From Paralichthys olivaceus (lineage: Eukaryota; Chordata; Actinopteri; Pleuronectiformes; Paralichthyidae): a stretch of 64,000 nt of DNA. Each line of letters begins with the position of its first letter. Position 1 is the first letter of the stretch. Below are positions 11,013 through 44,794 of the stretch, in pieces. Where the stretch lies: assembly GCF_024713975.1 (NCBI RefSeq), contig NC_091094.1:15099001-15163000 (forward strand). Reading direction: 5' to 3'. The position numbers and the translations under genes are program-made. The notes under the pieces are model-generated. The model was not told where the DNA came from. It saw nothing but the letters and a program-made list of their open reading frames with translations, and made no database searches.

Positions 11013-13185
11013 TACGACTCTTGTGAGTCCACACACTTTATTTTATTTTCAGTTAAGTGGAGCAATAAATGACTGAAGTATTCCTTTAAAATACAAGAGA
11101 CAGTTTATGGCAACTTTGTTACACAGATGTCAAATAAGACAGGTATTATAGTACTTATTTATATATAATATATAGTATTTCATGTGTGACCTATGTCATA
11201 CATTATGTAAAATATATTATTGGAATAGAGCAGTGAGTCCATTCATGTTATCTTAATCTATATACACTGTGAATCACTCATGTGGCCTTTATGCCACTTA
11301 TAAAAGTTATATATCATATTATATTATAAAACCTTTTTCGATGTAACCGTGTCTTGTTTGCTGGTATTTCAGAAACCATAACAGTAAAGAAGAAGCGAGT
11401 GAAGTATGTTTCCATAGGTGCAAGTTCAGTTGACGAGTTGAGACTTGACCCCTCCATCCTATTTATACACTGCATTACACAAGAGCAGTATGTGCTGTAG
11501 GAATACAGGACGGCCTGTTGCAATGTCAAGATATTTCTTTATTTTTCATTTTGCTTGTACTGTGAATTATGTCATCACTCACGTGTTTACATTTAACTGT
11601 TCTCTTAACTGTGTAGTTTTCTTTAAATGGTGCATTGCTGTAGTTAATCTAGAGCCCTTTGAGAAGCCCAATGTGATCAAGGACTGTTGTTTATATCCGA
11701 TTTGTATATATTGTATACAAATAAACTGCTTTTAGCTCATTGCATTGCCTTGCAGACAACAAGAGAAACCAAAGCATGTGCATTGTTGGAAAATGTGGGC
11801 TGGAGACATTTTTCACATTTTTTTAGTTTAAGCTGCCAACAGCTTGACCTACACAACCGTGTTATTACCCTACATACTGAAGCAATTCAGCAGTGACTGC
11901 TAAACACTGTGGACATATAAAGTTTTACCAGCGGGGGTCCCACAGGGTCAACAGAGGCTTCCAAAGTGTCACCATATTGATTAAGAATGAGGTGTTAGGA
12001 GTGTTTTGCAGCAGGACAATTCAATTTCAAATTAGTGTGTGAGAAAAAGTTAATGATAACACAGTGAGTTACTTTATTTAAAAGCATTTGAAAGTATATT
12101 TTGTAATTATTTGTTTCACACTGTGTGACAAACCTAACTCATCTGTCTCGTGTCGGTTTTAAAAACAACTCCAGGCAATGATTATAGGTTCCTATAAAAA
12201 ATTACATTGGTCTGCTATCTAGTGGTTACTAGAGGGACTGCATTCATGTTACCGGTAGAAATGAAAGCAAATCAGAGTGAACAATACAGAATATCAGATG
12301 TGCGGGTTTATTGATATAAAATATGATTACATTACAATGAATCGGTAAAACAACATCAGATTACCTGAACAAACCAAATGTAAGAATATGTCTATATATT
12401 ATACCTATATCCCTTAGAAAGCCATTTTAAAGTTTAAAGATAAACATTCAGAGAAGAAAATGTGTGTGTTCTTGAAATAAGTGTATTTATTCACTGTCAT
12501 GTCTTTATAGCTGTTGACGCAAACTCAGATCCATGAAATGTGTGAACGAGTTAAGCTAAATGTTGCTCTTGTATTGTCTGATGTCAAGTAATGTGGACAT
12601 CTAGGTGAACTTTCTGTCTTTTCCACCATCAAATCAATACTTAATTATAGATTTAATAAAAACATAGTCAGGATCATGGCTACCTTGAACACTGAGGTCA
12701 AGTCTTGAGTATTTTTGCATGGTGATTTGGAGGTTTTATCAACTTGGGAGTTGTTTTCATTCTACAAGTATATGCACTCATACACTTAATGTGTAGGCTA
12801 CTGACTAATTCTAGTCCAGTGAATAAAAAAATAAAACGCTCATGTATTTGGAGACAAGGACAGAAAAACATCACAGCTTGCCAACCTTGAGGTAACCTAT
12901 ATAGGACTGTGTGGTCAAAGATAACTGGGTCTATTTTTAAACCTCTCTCACTTTTACTATCAAAACATTGCAAGTGGGTCTCTTCAGAACAGCGGAAATG
13001 GTTAATCTGGTGCGGGGAGTTGAATGTCCCCTCTCTAAGACTTGAGGGGTGAGACAGTAGTGGTGGAGAAACTATTCAAGTGCTAATGCTGCACTGTAAG
13101 AACATGTAATTCCTGCACTGAAAACCTTATAGACAGGAAAATGTACTTAAAGTATCTATAGTAAAAGTACTTAATGTTAGAGCAT
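11013..13185. other. Gene-free AT-rich spacer
   Basis: AT-rich sequence with no supported exon, RNA gene or mobile-element protein. A run of TATATA-like sequence lies near 11158-11175. The open frames at 11445-11896 and 12698-12973 lack recognisable motifs. Confidence 0.5.
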
Positions 13186-13285
13186 CTGGCAGGGCTCTGC
13201 TGGCTGTTCCTACAGTCAGGTCTACTCAGCTCTGGAACTCCCTGCCCGACAATCTGAGATTTTCAGTTAGTGACATTTAACTAAA
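13186..13285 (+). mobile_element. Short LINE relic (CR1/L2/Rex1-like)
   Basis: Translation across the segment gives LWNSLPDNLR, the motif found near the C-terminus of reverse-transcriptase ORFs of CR1/L2/Rex1 LINEs. Only about 30 residues remain before the frame decays. Subfamily is uncertain. Confidence 0.55.
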
Positions 13286-13839
13286 AAAATTATTAAATTA
13301 TTAAAATATTGTTTCATATTGTACTAAATCATTTCTAAACCAGTTTCAACCACGTAAAGCACTTTTAACTGTATTATATTTACCTTAACTGTACAAAGTT
13401 TATTATTATCATATAGTTATTAAAGTAGAAAAAATTGACCTGTAAGTGTTATACTATTAAACATAATATTGGATTATTACAAGTATAACTCCTGCATCTA
13501 TGTGTTAATCTCTTGCAGCTGATTGAGATGAAGCTTTTAAAGTATTTTAACAAATAATGACGCATTTTTAAAGATACGAATTCATCTGCTGGTTATAACA
13601 TATGATTGAGGTTTAAAATAACGAGAAAGCCACATCACAGTTGCCTATTGTCCCTAAAACACTTCAGGATATCTTGGTTTTTTTCAATCAATAGTCTTGC
13701 TGGTAAAATCAAATAATAATAAAATCGATAAATACCGATAATAACAATAATGTCAGCGGAGTAATGGATCAATCGACAGCAGCAGCTCTACGTGAGCGCA
13801 CTTTATTGCAGGTGTCTAAACGTGTTGACTTTGATCTCT

Positions 13840-14100
13840 TCACATGTTTCCGGTCGTCGCACTTCTCCTTTAAGCGCAGAAAAAAAATCCCCGTCCATGA
13901 CGTCAGCAGTAAAACCTGCTCCGGCTGGGTGTCTGTCGCTCGCTCGGGGACTGAAGTGAGTTTCTGCGGCTGCTAATCGCGTCTTTTCCCCTCCTCTCGT
14001 CTCGTCTGTCGTCTGTTGAATGTTTCCTCTCGTTTCGCAACGTCGCTCTTCGGCTCGTGTGTTGTTAAGTTAGCGAGCCCGTCCTGTACCCGGTGTATGG
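13840..14100 (+). promoter_or_regulatory. mapkapk2: mapkapk2 CpG-rich promoter region with CRE
   Basis: CpG density rises abruptly here from AT-rich flanks and stays high to about 14650. A perfect palindromic cAMP response element, TGACGTCA, lies at 13898-13905. I see no TATA box close by, which fits a broad CpG-island promoter. The start site is not determined; it is inferred to lie between about 13910 and 14100. Confidence 0.6.
13898..13905 (+). promoter_or_regulatory. Consensus CRE (CREB/ATF site)
   Basis: Perfect 8-bp palindrome TGACGTCA in the CpG-rich promoter, about 560 bp upstream of the mapkapk2 start codon. Binding by CREB/ATF1 is inferred from the motif. Confidence 0.65.
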
Positions 14101-14337
14101 GCCGCTTCAGAAAAGTTCCCGAAGTGCTCTTTGAGGTGGACGGCGGACACTACCGGAGATGGATAAGCTAACCGATAGCCGAGTTGTTAGCCGAGAATCA
14201 TAGGTCAAGAATAGGATCGAGCTAGCATGCTAGCAGCTAGCTAGCTTAACATTTTATCGGCTAAGTGACTTTGTTAACCTGTAACGTCCAAACTAGTGTC
14301 GATGACCCCTCGGGCCTGGCAGCTACACGGTGAATAG
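14097..14337 (+). promoter_or_regulatory. mapkapk2: Four uORFs in the mapkapk2 leader
   Basis: If transcription starts upstream of 14097, the leader holds four AUGs before the main start. They are 14097-14171 (24 codons plus stop), 14159-14203 (14 codons plus stop, G at -3 and G at +4), 14227-14244 (5 codons plus stop, inside a GCTAGC palindrome) and 14302-14337 (11 codons plus stop). The first two overlap in different frames. All end before the main AUG at 14465. A CAC repeat lies at about 14352-14377. Confidence 0.55.
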
Positions 14338-14464
14338 TTCGTCAGAGACCGGCCAACACCACCACCACCACCACCACAGGACTCCGTTTTAGTTCCAAGA
14401 GAGGAAAGGGGCTGAGGAGTGTTGTCGAGAGGCGGCTGTTCATCTTTCAGCCCGGACCAGGAGC

Positions 14465-37523
<23,059 letters not shown>

Positions 37524-39120
37524 AAGATGCATGCACATATAAACACAGGTTGTAAAAAGGAAGCAATAATTTGTCGACACGTGATCTGCATTGCATGGAT
37601 TTTCTCAGTATTTTATTTTTCATGGCAAATTCTAATGTTTTTTTAGTGTTTGTTTTTATTACTCTACCATTTTAACAAGCCCATCACTCTGCCCTGACAG
37701 AGGAGGGTGTTGATCTGTGTTATGCATCACTGAAGAGATTATGAATTTTAGAAGGAGAGGGAGACTTGAGAAGGCTCTCTCCTCTCCCAGTTATCAGGTT
37801 GTGTGCTCAAAGGGTTTCGAACGTTGGAACGGAACATGAAGCCTTAGCATTAGCAGTAGTTCCCCTTACGCCCCAGTCATGTTCAAGCTCTAGCCCCCCC
37901 AAACTTGTGAATGTTTTATCAAATGGCTAAATCCCCCAAAAATCAAGGGAAGGTATCTTTTACAGAGTAAGGAGATGTATTTTGAACTGACAAGTAGAAT
38001 GTAAGGACTCTGTCACTGACTGTTAGAATTAGCTGGAAATCATTGCTCATTTGTGGGATTTGGACTGGGAGTGTCTGTCAGGTTCAGTTTCTCTTTGTGA
38101 ATGTTTAGCAGAGGCCTATGCACTCACTTGAGGGCCATGTGCCATTCAGACAGAGCACCTCACTCGTGGTCCCTTTCTCCTTTTTTAATGTTCGCTTGTT
38201 CTTCAGGTAGATGGTTGTATGGCGGAGAAGGAGGGGCACGTTTAAAAGCAGAACCTGACTCGTCTTTCTCCTGCATGTAGCTCATAGGAAACAAATGATA
38301 CTGTATTTTTTCATGGATTTTTAGCACAGGCCTTACTGAGTGTTGCAAAAGCAGCAGATCACTTTTAACCCCTACCTACCATTTGGTTCATGCTTTTACC
38401 AAATGTTTCGCTTCAGAATTTATAACATTGCCAGATTATATTTCAGGTTAACGCTATGCAGATGTGTTTGTCAGCTTGAAGTACTGCCAGGGCCTTTTTT
38501 TTGTTCGTGTTGATTTCTGTTTGCAGTTGTGTCGAACAACAATGCGGGGAGTTTGTGTGTTTTTATGTAAGCAGTAGCTCTAGCCTCTAGGGAGTACATG
38601 GTTCAGACTGGTCATTCAGAGTAAACTGTATGTTACACCAGCTCAACTGTCAGGAGCCTCAGTGGGATGGATCTGGTGCAATGCCGCTGTTCTCCAACAC
38701 TCCTCCATAATTCCTGGAGGAGGGATAGGAAGCAGAAAGTACTGAGTATGACACACCACCAGCAAACTGTCATCACATTCAAAGAGGGTGTGATGGTTGG
38801 TTCCTCTATGTTCTGTTGAGTAAGAACGCTTCCCAGCTCACTTGGGATCAAGTGTTATCACTTCACTTTGTAGAATCACATCCGCATTATGTGTCTCATC
38901 GCACCCACAAATCTCTCACTGTAAAAATGTTCATTAAATGTTTGGGATGATGTTCCTTATTTTTTCTTTTCTTTTTTAATCTGTATGTTTTGGTTTTATC
39001 CCTCTCAACACTTTTTTGTAGTGGAAGCACAGATGCGTCTGCCCCCCCGTCCCCCCCGTCGTTGAGTCTGTTCTGCTCCACATGCTGTACTTTCTGCTTC
39101 AGCTTTGGATTAAAAAAAAC
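37524..39120 (+). other. mapkapk2: mapkapk2 3' untranslated region
   Basis: Non-coding after the TGA. Possible poly(A) signals ATTAAA occur at 38933-38938 and 39109-39114; no AATAAA was seen earlier in the region. The end is therefore inferred at about 38.95 or 39.13 kb. Confidence 0.5.
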
Positions 39121-39339
39121 ACATAAAGCACAAACCTGCTCACTTATCAAGTCATTTTCTGAATGTGAAATTACTTTGACACAACACATAAGTGCACCTG
39201 TGGAGATAACGTTGTTTTAAAAATATATATATATTGGAAAGGAAAGCTATACAGGTCTTCAGTCATACAAAGCAGAATATGACATTTAAACAATTGTTTT
39301 TTTCTATACCAGTCAATTATGTTTTAAATCTATGGTACT

Positions 39340-39715
39340 TTGTTAGAGCACATACCACCCCCCAAGGCCCAACAGTCCCATTAAAATCAATCAAACTGCA
39401 CCACATTTCACACACTCATAAATGTAATTACCTTAAATATGCTTAACTTATTTCCTATCAATATCCATATAAATCATTCTCTTTGAAATCAACCAAAATG
39501 TTGAAAAATGCCCTATCCCCTCATGTTTAAGTAAGTGGGGGAAAAAAACTTTCTGCCCCCTGATCTGGATCCAGGCTAAAATTGAATGGGTTCTTCCTGA
39601 CCCATAACACATTCTTCCACCAAGTTTTCATGACTTTCCAGTTAATATTTTTTAGCGTAGTCTTGCTGACAAACAAATGAACAGGGATGAAAACATAACC
39701 TACTTGCAGAGGTTA
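39340..39715 (+). mobile_element. Repeat family 3 (TIR element), fullest copy
   Basis: Left part AGAGCACATACCACCCCCCA then AAGGCCCAACAGTCCC. Right part GATCTGGATCCAGGCTAAAA, CTTCCACCAAGTTTTCATG, ending GATGAAAACATAACC and TTGCAGAGGT. The start (ACC...CCAAGG) and the end (TTGCAGAGGT) are degenerate inverted repeats. No coding capacity. Confidence 0.65.
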
Positions 39716-41106
39716 AAAGGTTTTTATATGGTTGCGTCTTGATTTAATTTTGGCAATATGGTAAAAATAAGGTTGATAAATGATTTATACGTATTTATTT
39801 ATGTTGAATATGACTTATAATACTTTGACATGATTTACTGTTTATATCTCTTCAGTTACAATGTCTCTCTATTTCCAAATTTAAAAATATGTTAGTTACC
39901 AGGCTGATATGTGTCTGTGCTGCCTCATACGCTCACTTACTATTCAAATGTCAAAGTCATACAAAGTAATTTTACATGTCAGTTGCTCTTAGTTTTCTGT
40001 TGATTTTTCCATTAATCCAATATCTTAATTATGTCACCACCATGGTTTGATAAGTAAACTAATATGAAATGCATTTTTCTGCACAGTCACGTCTCCAGCT
40101 ATGACTCGGGTTGTCGGGGCGGCTAGGGATTTGTGGCTTTTTACACGGGGTGTACAGACTCAACTCGTGACAAACATGTATCATCCCTGCTAGCATGACT
40201 GACTCCTGGAATATACGCATTTGCGTAGCAGTGTGAGTGCGGTGGCACTGACTCAACACGGACATTTGCCAGCTCTTGTGCGTTTAGGGCAGTTTCCCAC
40301 CAGTGCACAAGCTTATTTCAATCCAGGTGTGGGTCTTATGTCTGCTCTCGGCTGCCAGCTTTGAATGTGTTGAAACTTACAGTCATCTCTCTCAGCCCTA
40401 CGAGTCTGTTAGTGAGACAGGGGAGAAGTGGAGCCTCCGGAGAGTCCCTTAGCAAACCCAAGGACACCAAACCAGCACACAAAAGGAGGGAGGGCCTGCA
40501 CATGTTATCTCTTACTTTATTGTAAGAAAAAGGAAATAGATGAGATGGTGTAAAACTCAGAATTTTTATATGTAGCTTCTGAAACAAGTTTACCATCATC
40601 AGACTTCCATTATCATTCTTTACCAATATGAAAGCGATGTTGGAAACATGTCAGTGTGTTATGTCATCATTGTCTTTTCAGCTAGGGTGGTAACAGTGCA
40701 GGGTTCTCTGAGGTGGGGCCCCATCCTGATTCACAGACACACTAACAGTCCTCTTCAGACACAGCAGCAGCGGTGAGATGCCAAGCGTTACTTTGGTGAG
40801 AAACCCACAGCTCAGAGTAAAAATGCTAGCGTCATCTTCAGACATGATCAAATGGAAAACACTAGCTGTCAATTTTTCATGTGAAGTATAGCTGCTTATC
40901 TGTCGCATGTGCTGGAATGATGATCTTTCTTCCTGTCAAGTGCAGCTCTTATACATGTTGTGGTTCCTGTGGTTGCTTTGATTCTTTTTTTCTTTCTTCA
41001 TCTGTTCGATTCTTTGCTGATTATTTTAAAAACACCCTGCTCTTGTAGGAACATGTTCTTCACTGTCATCTAAAGAACATTGCAGTGGGAAACTTACATT
41101 AACTCA

Positions 41107-41385
41107 CTCACTAGAACAGCGCATACCTCTGCCAAGGCCCAACAGTCCCTGTATAAAACCACATTTAAATTCACAAGATCCAGTCTCCTTATAATGTCTG
41201 ATTTGATTGAATTGTTCTCTGGGAACATGGTAAAGTTGTTTAAGGTTGCCCAATCTCACAATGTCAAGGAAAGTGAAAAAATAATTTTCCGGCTCCACGC
41301 CCTTATTCAGATCTGCACCAGAGGTTATTGAGTTTCACTATATGACACATATCACTGCCCCCAGGTATTGTGGTAATCGGCCTCT
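41107..41385 (+). mobile_element. Repeat family 3, copy 2
   Basis: Starts AGAACAGCGCATACCTCTGC then CAAGGCCCAACAGTCCC, the same left end as at 39340. TCACAATGTCAAGGAAAGTG and GATCTGCACCAGAGG follow. The right end is truncated near GTATTGTGGTAATCGGCC. Confidence 0.6.
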
Positions 41386-41939
41386 GTAAAAACATCCTGT
41401 TGTGGCGTGGCACACAGAGAAGCAATGATATTAATAGGTACAATATTGATGGGCAGCATTGAGCTTAATTGTACACAAGAGATGCCCCAGTATACAAAAA
41501 GTATTTTTTTAGGTCATTAATACATTAAAAAAACACCTATAAATAGATTTGTTTTTTTGCAGCATAACTGTATCACATCCATCTGCACAGGAACACAGAC
41601 GTACTCATACGTACAGTGAACAGTGATAAAACATGTAGGATGGCCAAATGGAAAACAAACAAACTGACTATGCCCGTTTAAAAAGATGGGTTTTAAGACG
41701 GGATTTGAAAAAGGAGAGACAGTCAATGTTACGGATGTCTGGTGGGAGGGAATATATAAACTTATTACGTCTGCCAAGGAGGTTTTATTTTTGTCCACGC
41801 TTTTTAAGTATTTTTGTCTGACAGTTCGCAGGATTACTCAAAACATAATGGAGGGATTTGATGTGGGTTAGGTCTGGAGGGAACTTTCTTTAACATTGCA
41901 AGACTTTTCAACATTTTCATTGATTTCCCAAACAAACCC

Positions 41940-42680
41940 GACTGCTGGTACAAACGCTGGGGATCTCCCGCCTCGACTACTGCAATGCCCTGTTAACGGG
42001 TTTGCCAGCTTGTGCCGTGAAACCTCTTCAGATGATCCAGAATGTGGCGGCGCTTCTGGTGTTCAACCAACCAAAGAGGGCTCATGTTACCCCACTGCTT
42101 ATTGAGCTTCACTGGCTGCCTGTACCTGCTCACATTAAGTTCAAGCAACTTATGCTTGCCTACAGAACGATTGCTGGGACTGCTCCCACATAACTAAGTG
42201 CTCTTATAGGGGAATATGTTACCCCGCGTACGTTGCGTTCGGCAATTGAGCGCCGTCTAGCTCTTCTGTATGTACAGCCACTGCAATCCAGACTATTCTC
42301 CTTCGCAGTTCCACGTTGGTGGAACGAGCTGCCAAACACCACCAGAGCAGGGGCGTCCCTCTCGGTCTTCAAGAAGCTATTGAAGACTGAACTCTTCAGA
42401 GAACACCTTCTCCCCTAGCTAGCACTTACCTAGCACCACTCTTCCTCTTTCTACCACTCCTCTGCTTTCTAGCACTGCTGGTCTCTCCTTTCCTTTCCCC
42501 TACCGCCATCTCCTGCAAATTATTACTTAGTCTCTGCCCTTAAACGTAGGGTAGTATTTATTGTTACACTAAAATCTTTGTTGCTATGTAGCTTGAATGT
42601 TATGTCTCCCTTGTAAGTCGCTTTGGATAAAAGCGTCCGCTAAAGGACTAAATAATAATAATAATGATAATAAAAATAAT
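41940..42680 (+). pseudogene. 5'-truncated L2-type LINE
   Basis: The frame reads RLDYCNALLTGLPA, NVAALLVFNQPKRAHVTPLL, LHWLPVPAHIKFKQLMLAYR, a TAA at 42191-42193, and then in the same frame IERRLALLYVQPLQSRLFSF, VPRWWNELPNTTRAG and FKKLLKTELFREHL, stopping at 42418. These are the C-terminal hallmarks of L2/CR1-clade reverse-transcriptase ORFs. The 3' tail has GTAAGTCGCTTTGGATAAAA followed by a TAA/TGA-rich repeat (42648-42680), the usual L2 tail of teleosts. Only one stop interrupts about 155 codons, so it is fairly young, but it lacks the catalytic part. Confidence 0.9.
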
Positions 42681-44369
42681 TTCTTAGAGAGTATGTTTAA
42701 GGCATGTTTAAAGGACTGATATTTATGAGTGTGTATAGTTTGATGCAGACCCCCAATTCCAGATCTAGTGGATTAAAATGTGTTTTCATAAGATGCTGGT
42801 GGAGGTATGAACTCTACTGAGTGATGCTCTAGTTCAGATATGACCTTACATTGTCATCAGAACGTTCTCTATTCCAGATTCCCTCTTTCCCCCACACAAT
42901 GACATAGTGATAATAATGACACTGTTTCTGAGTACTGGTTTCTGTTTAAATTATTAGTGTTGTGAAAAAAAACTCACTTTAGTCAGAGCTTACACATTGT
43001 TTTAATGAAAGAGTCGAGACGAGCAGGGAAGTGTTAGAACACTCCCTCTCTCTGTTGTTTAGTTTTGGTTATATTTTTCTTCATCCTGGGTCGGGCCATT
43101 CAGCAGAAAAGGCTGGAATTGATGTTTTATTTGCATTTGGGCATTGGGTGGGGATTGAATAGAATTTTAAAGGTGGAAAATATTAATAAAGCTGAAGAGG
43201 GTCTTGATTTTGTATTGTCAAACAAAGATTTATCTTGAGATTTATTTATCCCTCCTTCCCATACTGAAAACGTGTACAGGCATGTATGCTTAAATGTAGG
43301 CAGTTTGGCCCCTAATGACCCTCTTGTTGCGAGGATATGCAATATTTTAACAGTTGTAGTTGTGATCATTCAAAACACAAATATTGGAACCGTGGAAGAG
43401 CCTGCAATCAGCCATATCAGTTTTAGTTATTGATACTTCTGTGATAATGATTCTCGCCAATTTCCTTTCTCACCCTGTCTCAAAACCATTGCTCCAAAAA
43501 TGTGACATCCTTTCATAACATAGCAGCCACACATGATTTTAACCAGAAAACAGTCGACTCAGAAAGTAACCACTTGCTGAAGTCTGAGTCATCTCTCTCT
43601 TAAAGACGCGAACATGTCACAGATTAACACGATTCAGCCTTAAATTAAGTGTTATCAACACCGGTCTGAATAAAATGGTGGCACTATCAGAAAGCTGTAA
43701 TGCATCTCATCTCATATCATTGCATGAGGCCCTGTCATTGCTGTAATGATACTATTCACATCATCACATTCTGACTATTCAAATGACTGATGAAACGTCT
43801 TGGAGTAGTTTCAGTGTAGACCTGAGTCAGGAATCAGTCCTGTCAGGAGGCTTGACTTCAGTGATGTGTGTACGCACATTCGTGTTATTAGAAGACGCTG
43901 ACCACGTGTTTGGCCCATTTATGTTCCTAAAATTCTTTTAATACTTGGATATCAATGAACTGTGGTGCAGCTGATGCCTCAGTTACTGAAAGTGACATAC
44001 CAGCAACACAGAAAGTAAATTTGACTTCCTATAGCAGCGCTGCTCTATTTCACTCTTCTGCGTTAGTTCTGTTTCATATATGACTAAGTCAGTTTGCTTT
44101 TGCATATGTGTGAGTGCATGTGCCTGTATGCATTTGCCTTGAGTGTGAGGCTGACTAGTTACAGTAAGTTAAGACACAGCAGGGCCACTGCTGGTAAGTG
44201 ATGTATATAGGTCACGTTTGAGGTTAGAGCATCAGTCTGTTGAGTTTACACTCGAGTGGTTCCCCACGTACAGACTGCAGCGCTGTGTGATGTGAAGTTT
44301 TCAATGCTCTACATGCTTTTAATAAAAGACACGTGATAGCAGAGGTAAGATAAAAACAAAGGAGACATG

Positions 44370-44683
44370 CATTATCAGTCAGTTATTTATTTATTAAATA
44401 AAAAATAAAAACAATAAATATATCAGCTTAGTAAAAGTTTTGACTGCAACAACTATGTGTGTAAGACACAATATGGTCCTAGACTGGTACTTGTCCCCAG
44501 GACAAAAACATAAACAGAAGTCTCAGAACAACAAAGACTTTAGTTCAGCAGAATCACAGAGGAAAATCTAAATCTGTCAACATGCATACCCACGAACAAA
44601 TCATGGATGTAAATAAGTTCAAGAGTCGATAGGCAACTTTTTTTCCCCCCTGAGATGAATGAAGTCACATTTTGATCTCATCT
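44370..44683 (-). other. il10: il10 3' untranslated region with AU-rich tail
   Basis: Minus-strand sequence after the stop. It ends in AU-rich sequence at about 44425-44383 with several ATTTA units, for example TATTTAATAAATAAATAA. Overlapping AATAAA signals lie at 44395-44386. AU-rich elements are known destabilising signals in il10 mRNA of other vertebrates. Confidence 0.65.
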
Positions 44684-44794
44684 TTAGGTGGAGGTTGCAT
44701 GGTTTTGCCGCCGTCTAGAGGCCAGGTATTTCTCAATGTAGTTAAACAGCAGCTCCAGCTCGCCCATGGCTTTATATAGACCTTTATTCTCCAT
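44684..44794 (-). CDS. il10: il10 exon 5
   Basis: Encodes MENKGLYKAMGELELLFNYI then EKYLASRRRQNHATST and TAA. It carries the receptor-contacting helix F signature. Acceptor CCACAG. Confidence 0.96.
   Translation of the reverse strand: MENKGLYKAMGELELLFNYIEKYLASRRRQNHATST

Larger units (their letters stand above)
39716..44360. other. Repeat-rich spacer between mapkapk2 and il10
   Basis: It contains a second family 3 copy (41107-41385) and an L2-type LINE relic (41940-42680). The remainder is AT-rich with no supported exon. No il10-family exon or other immune gene could be recognised. Confidence 0.6.
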
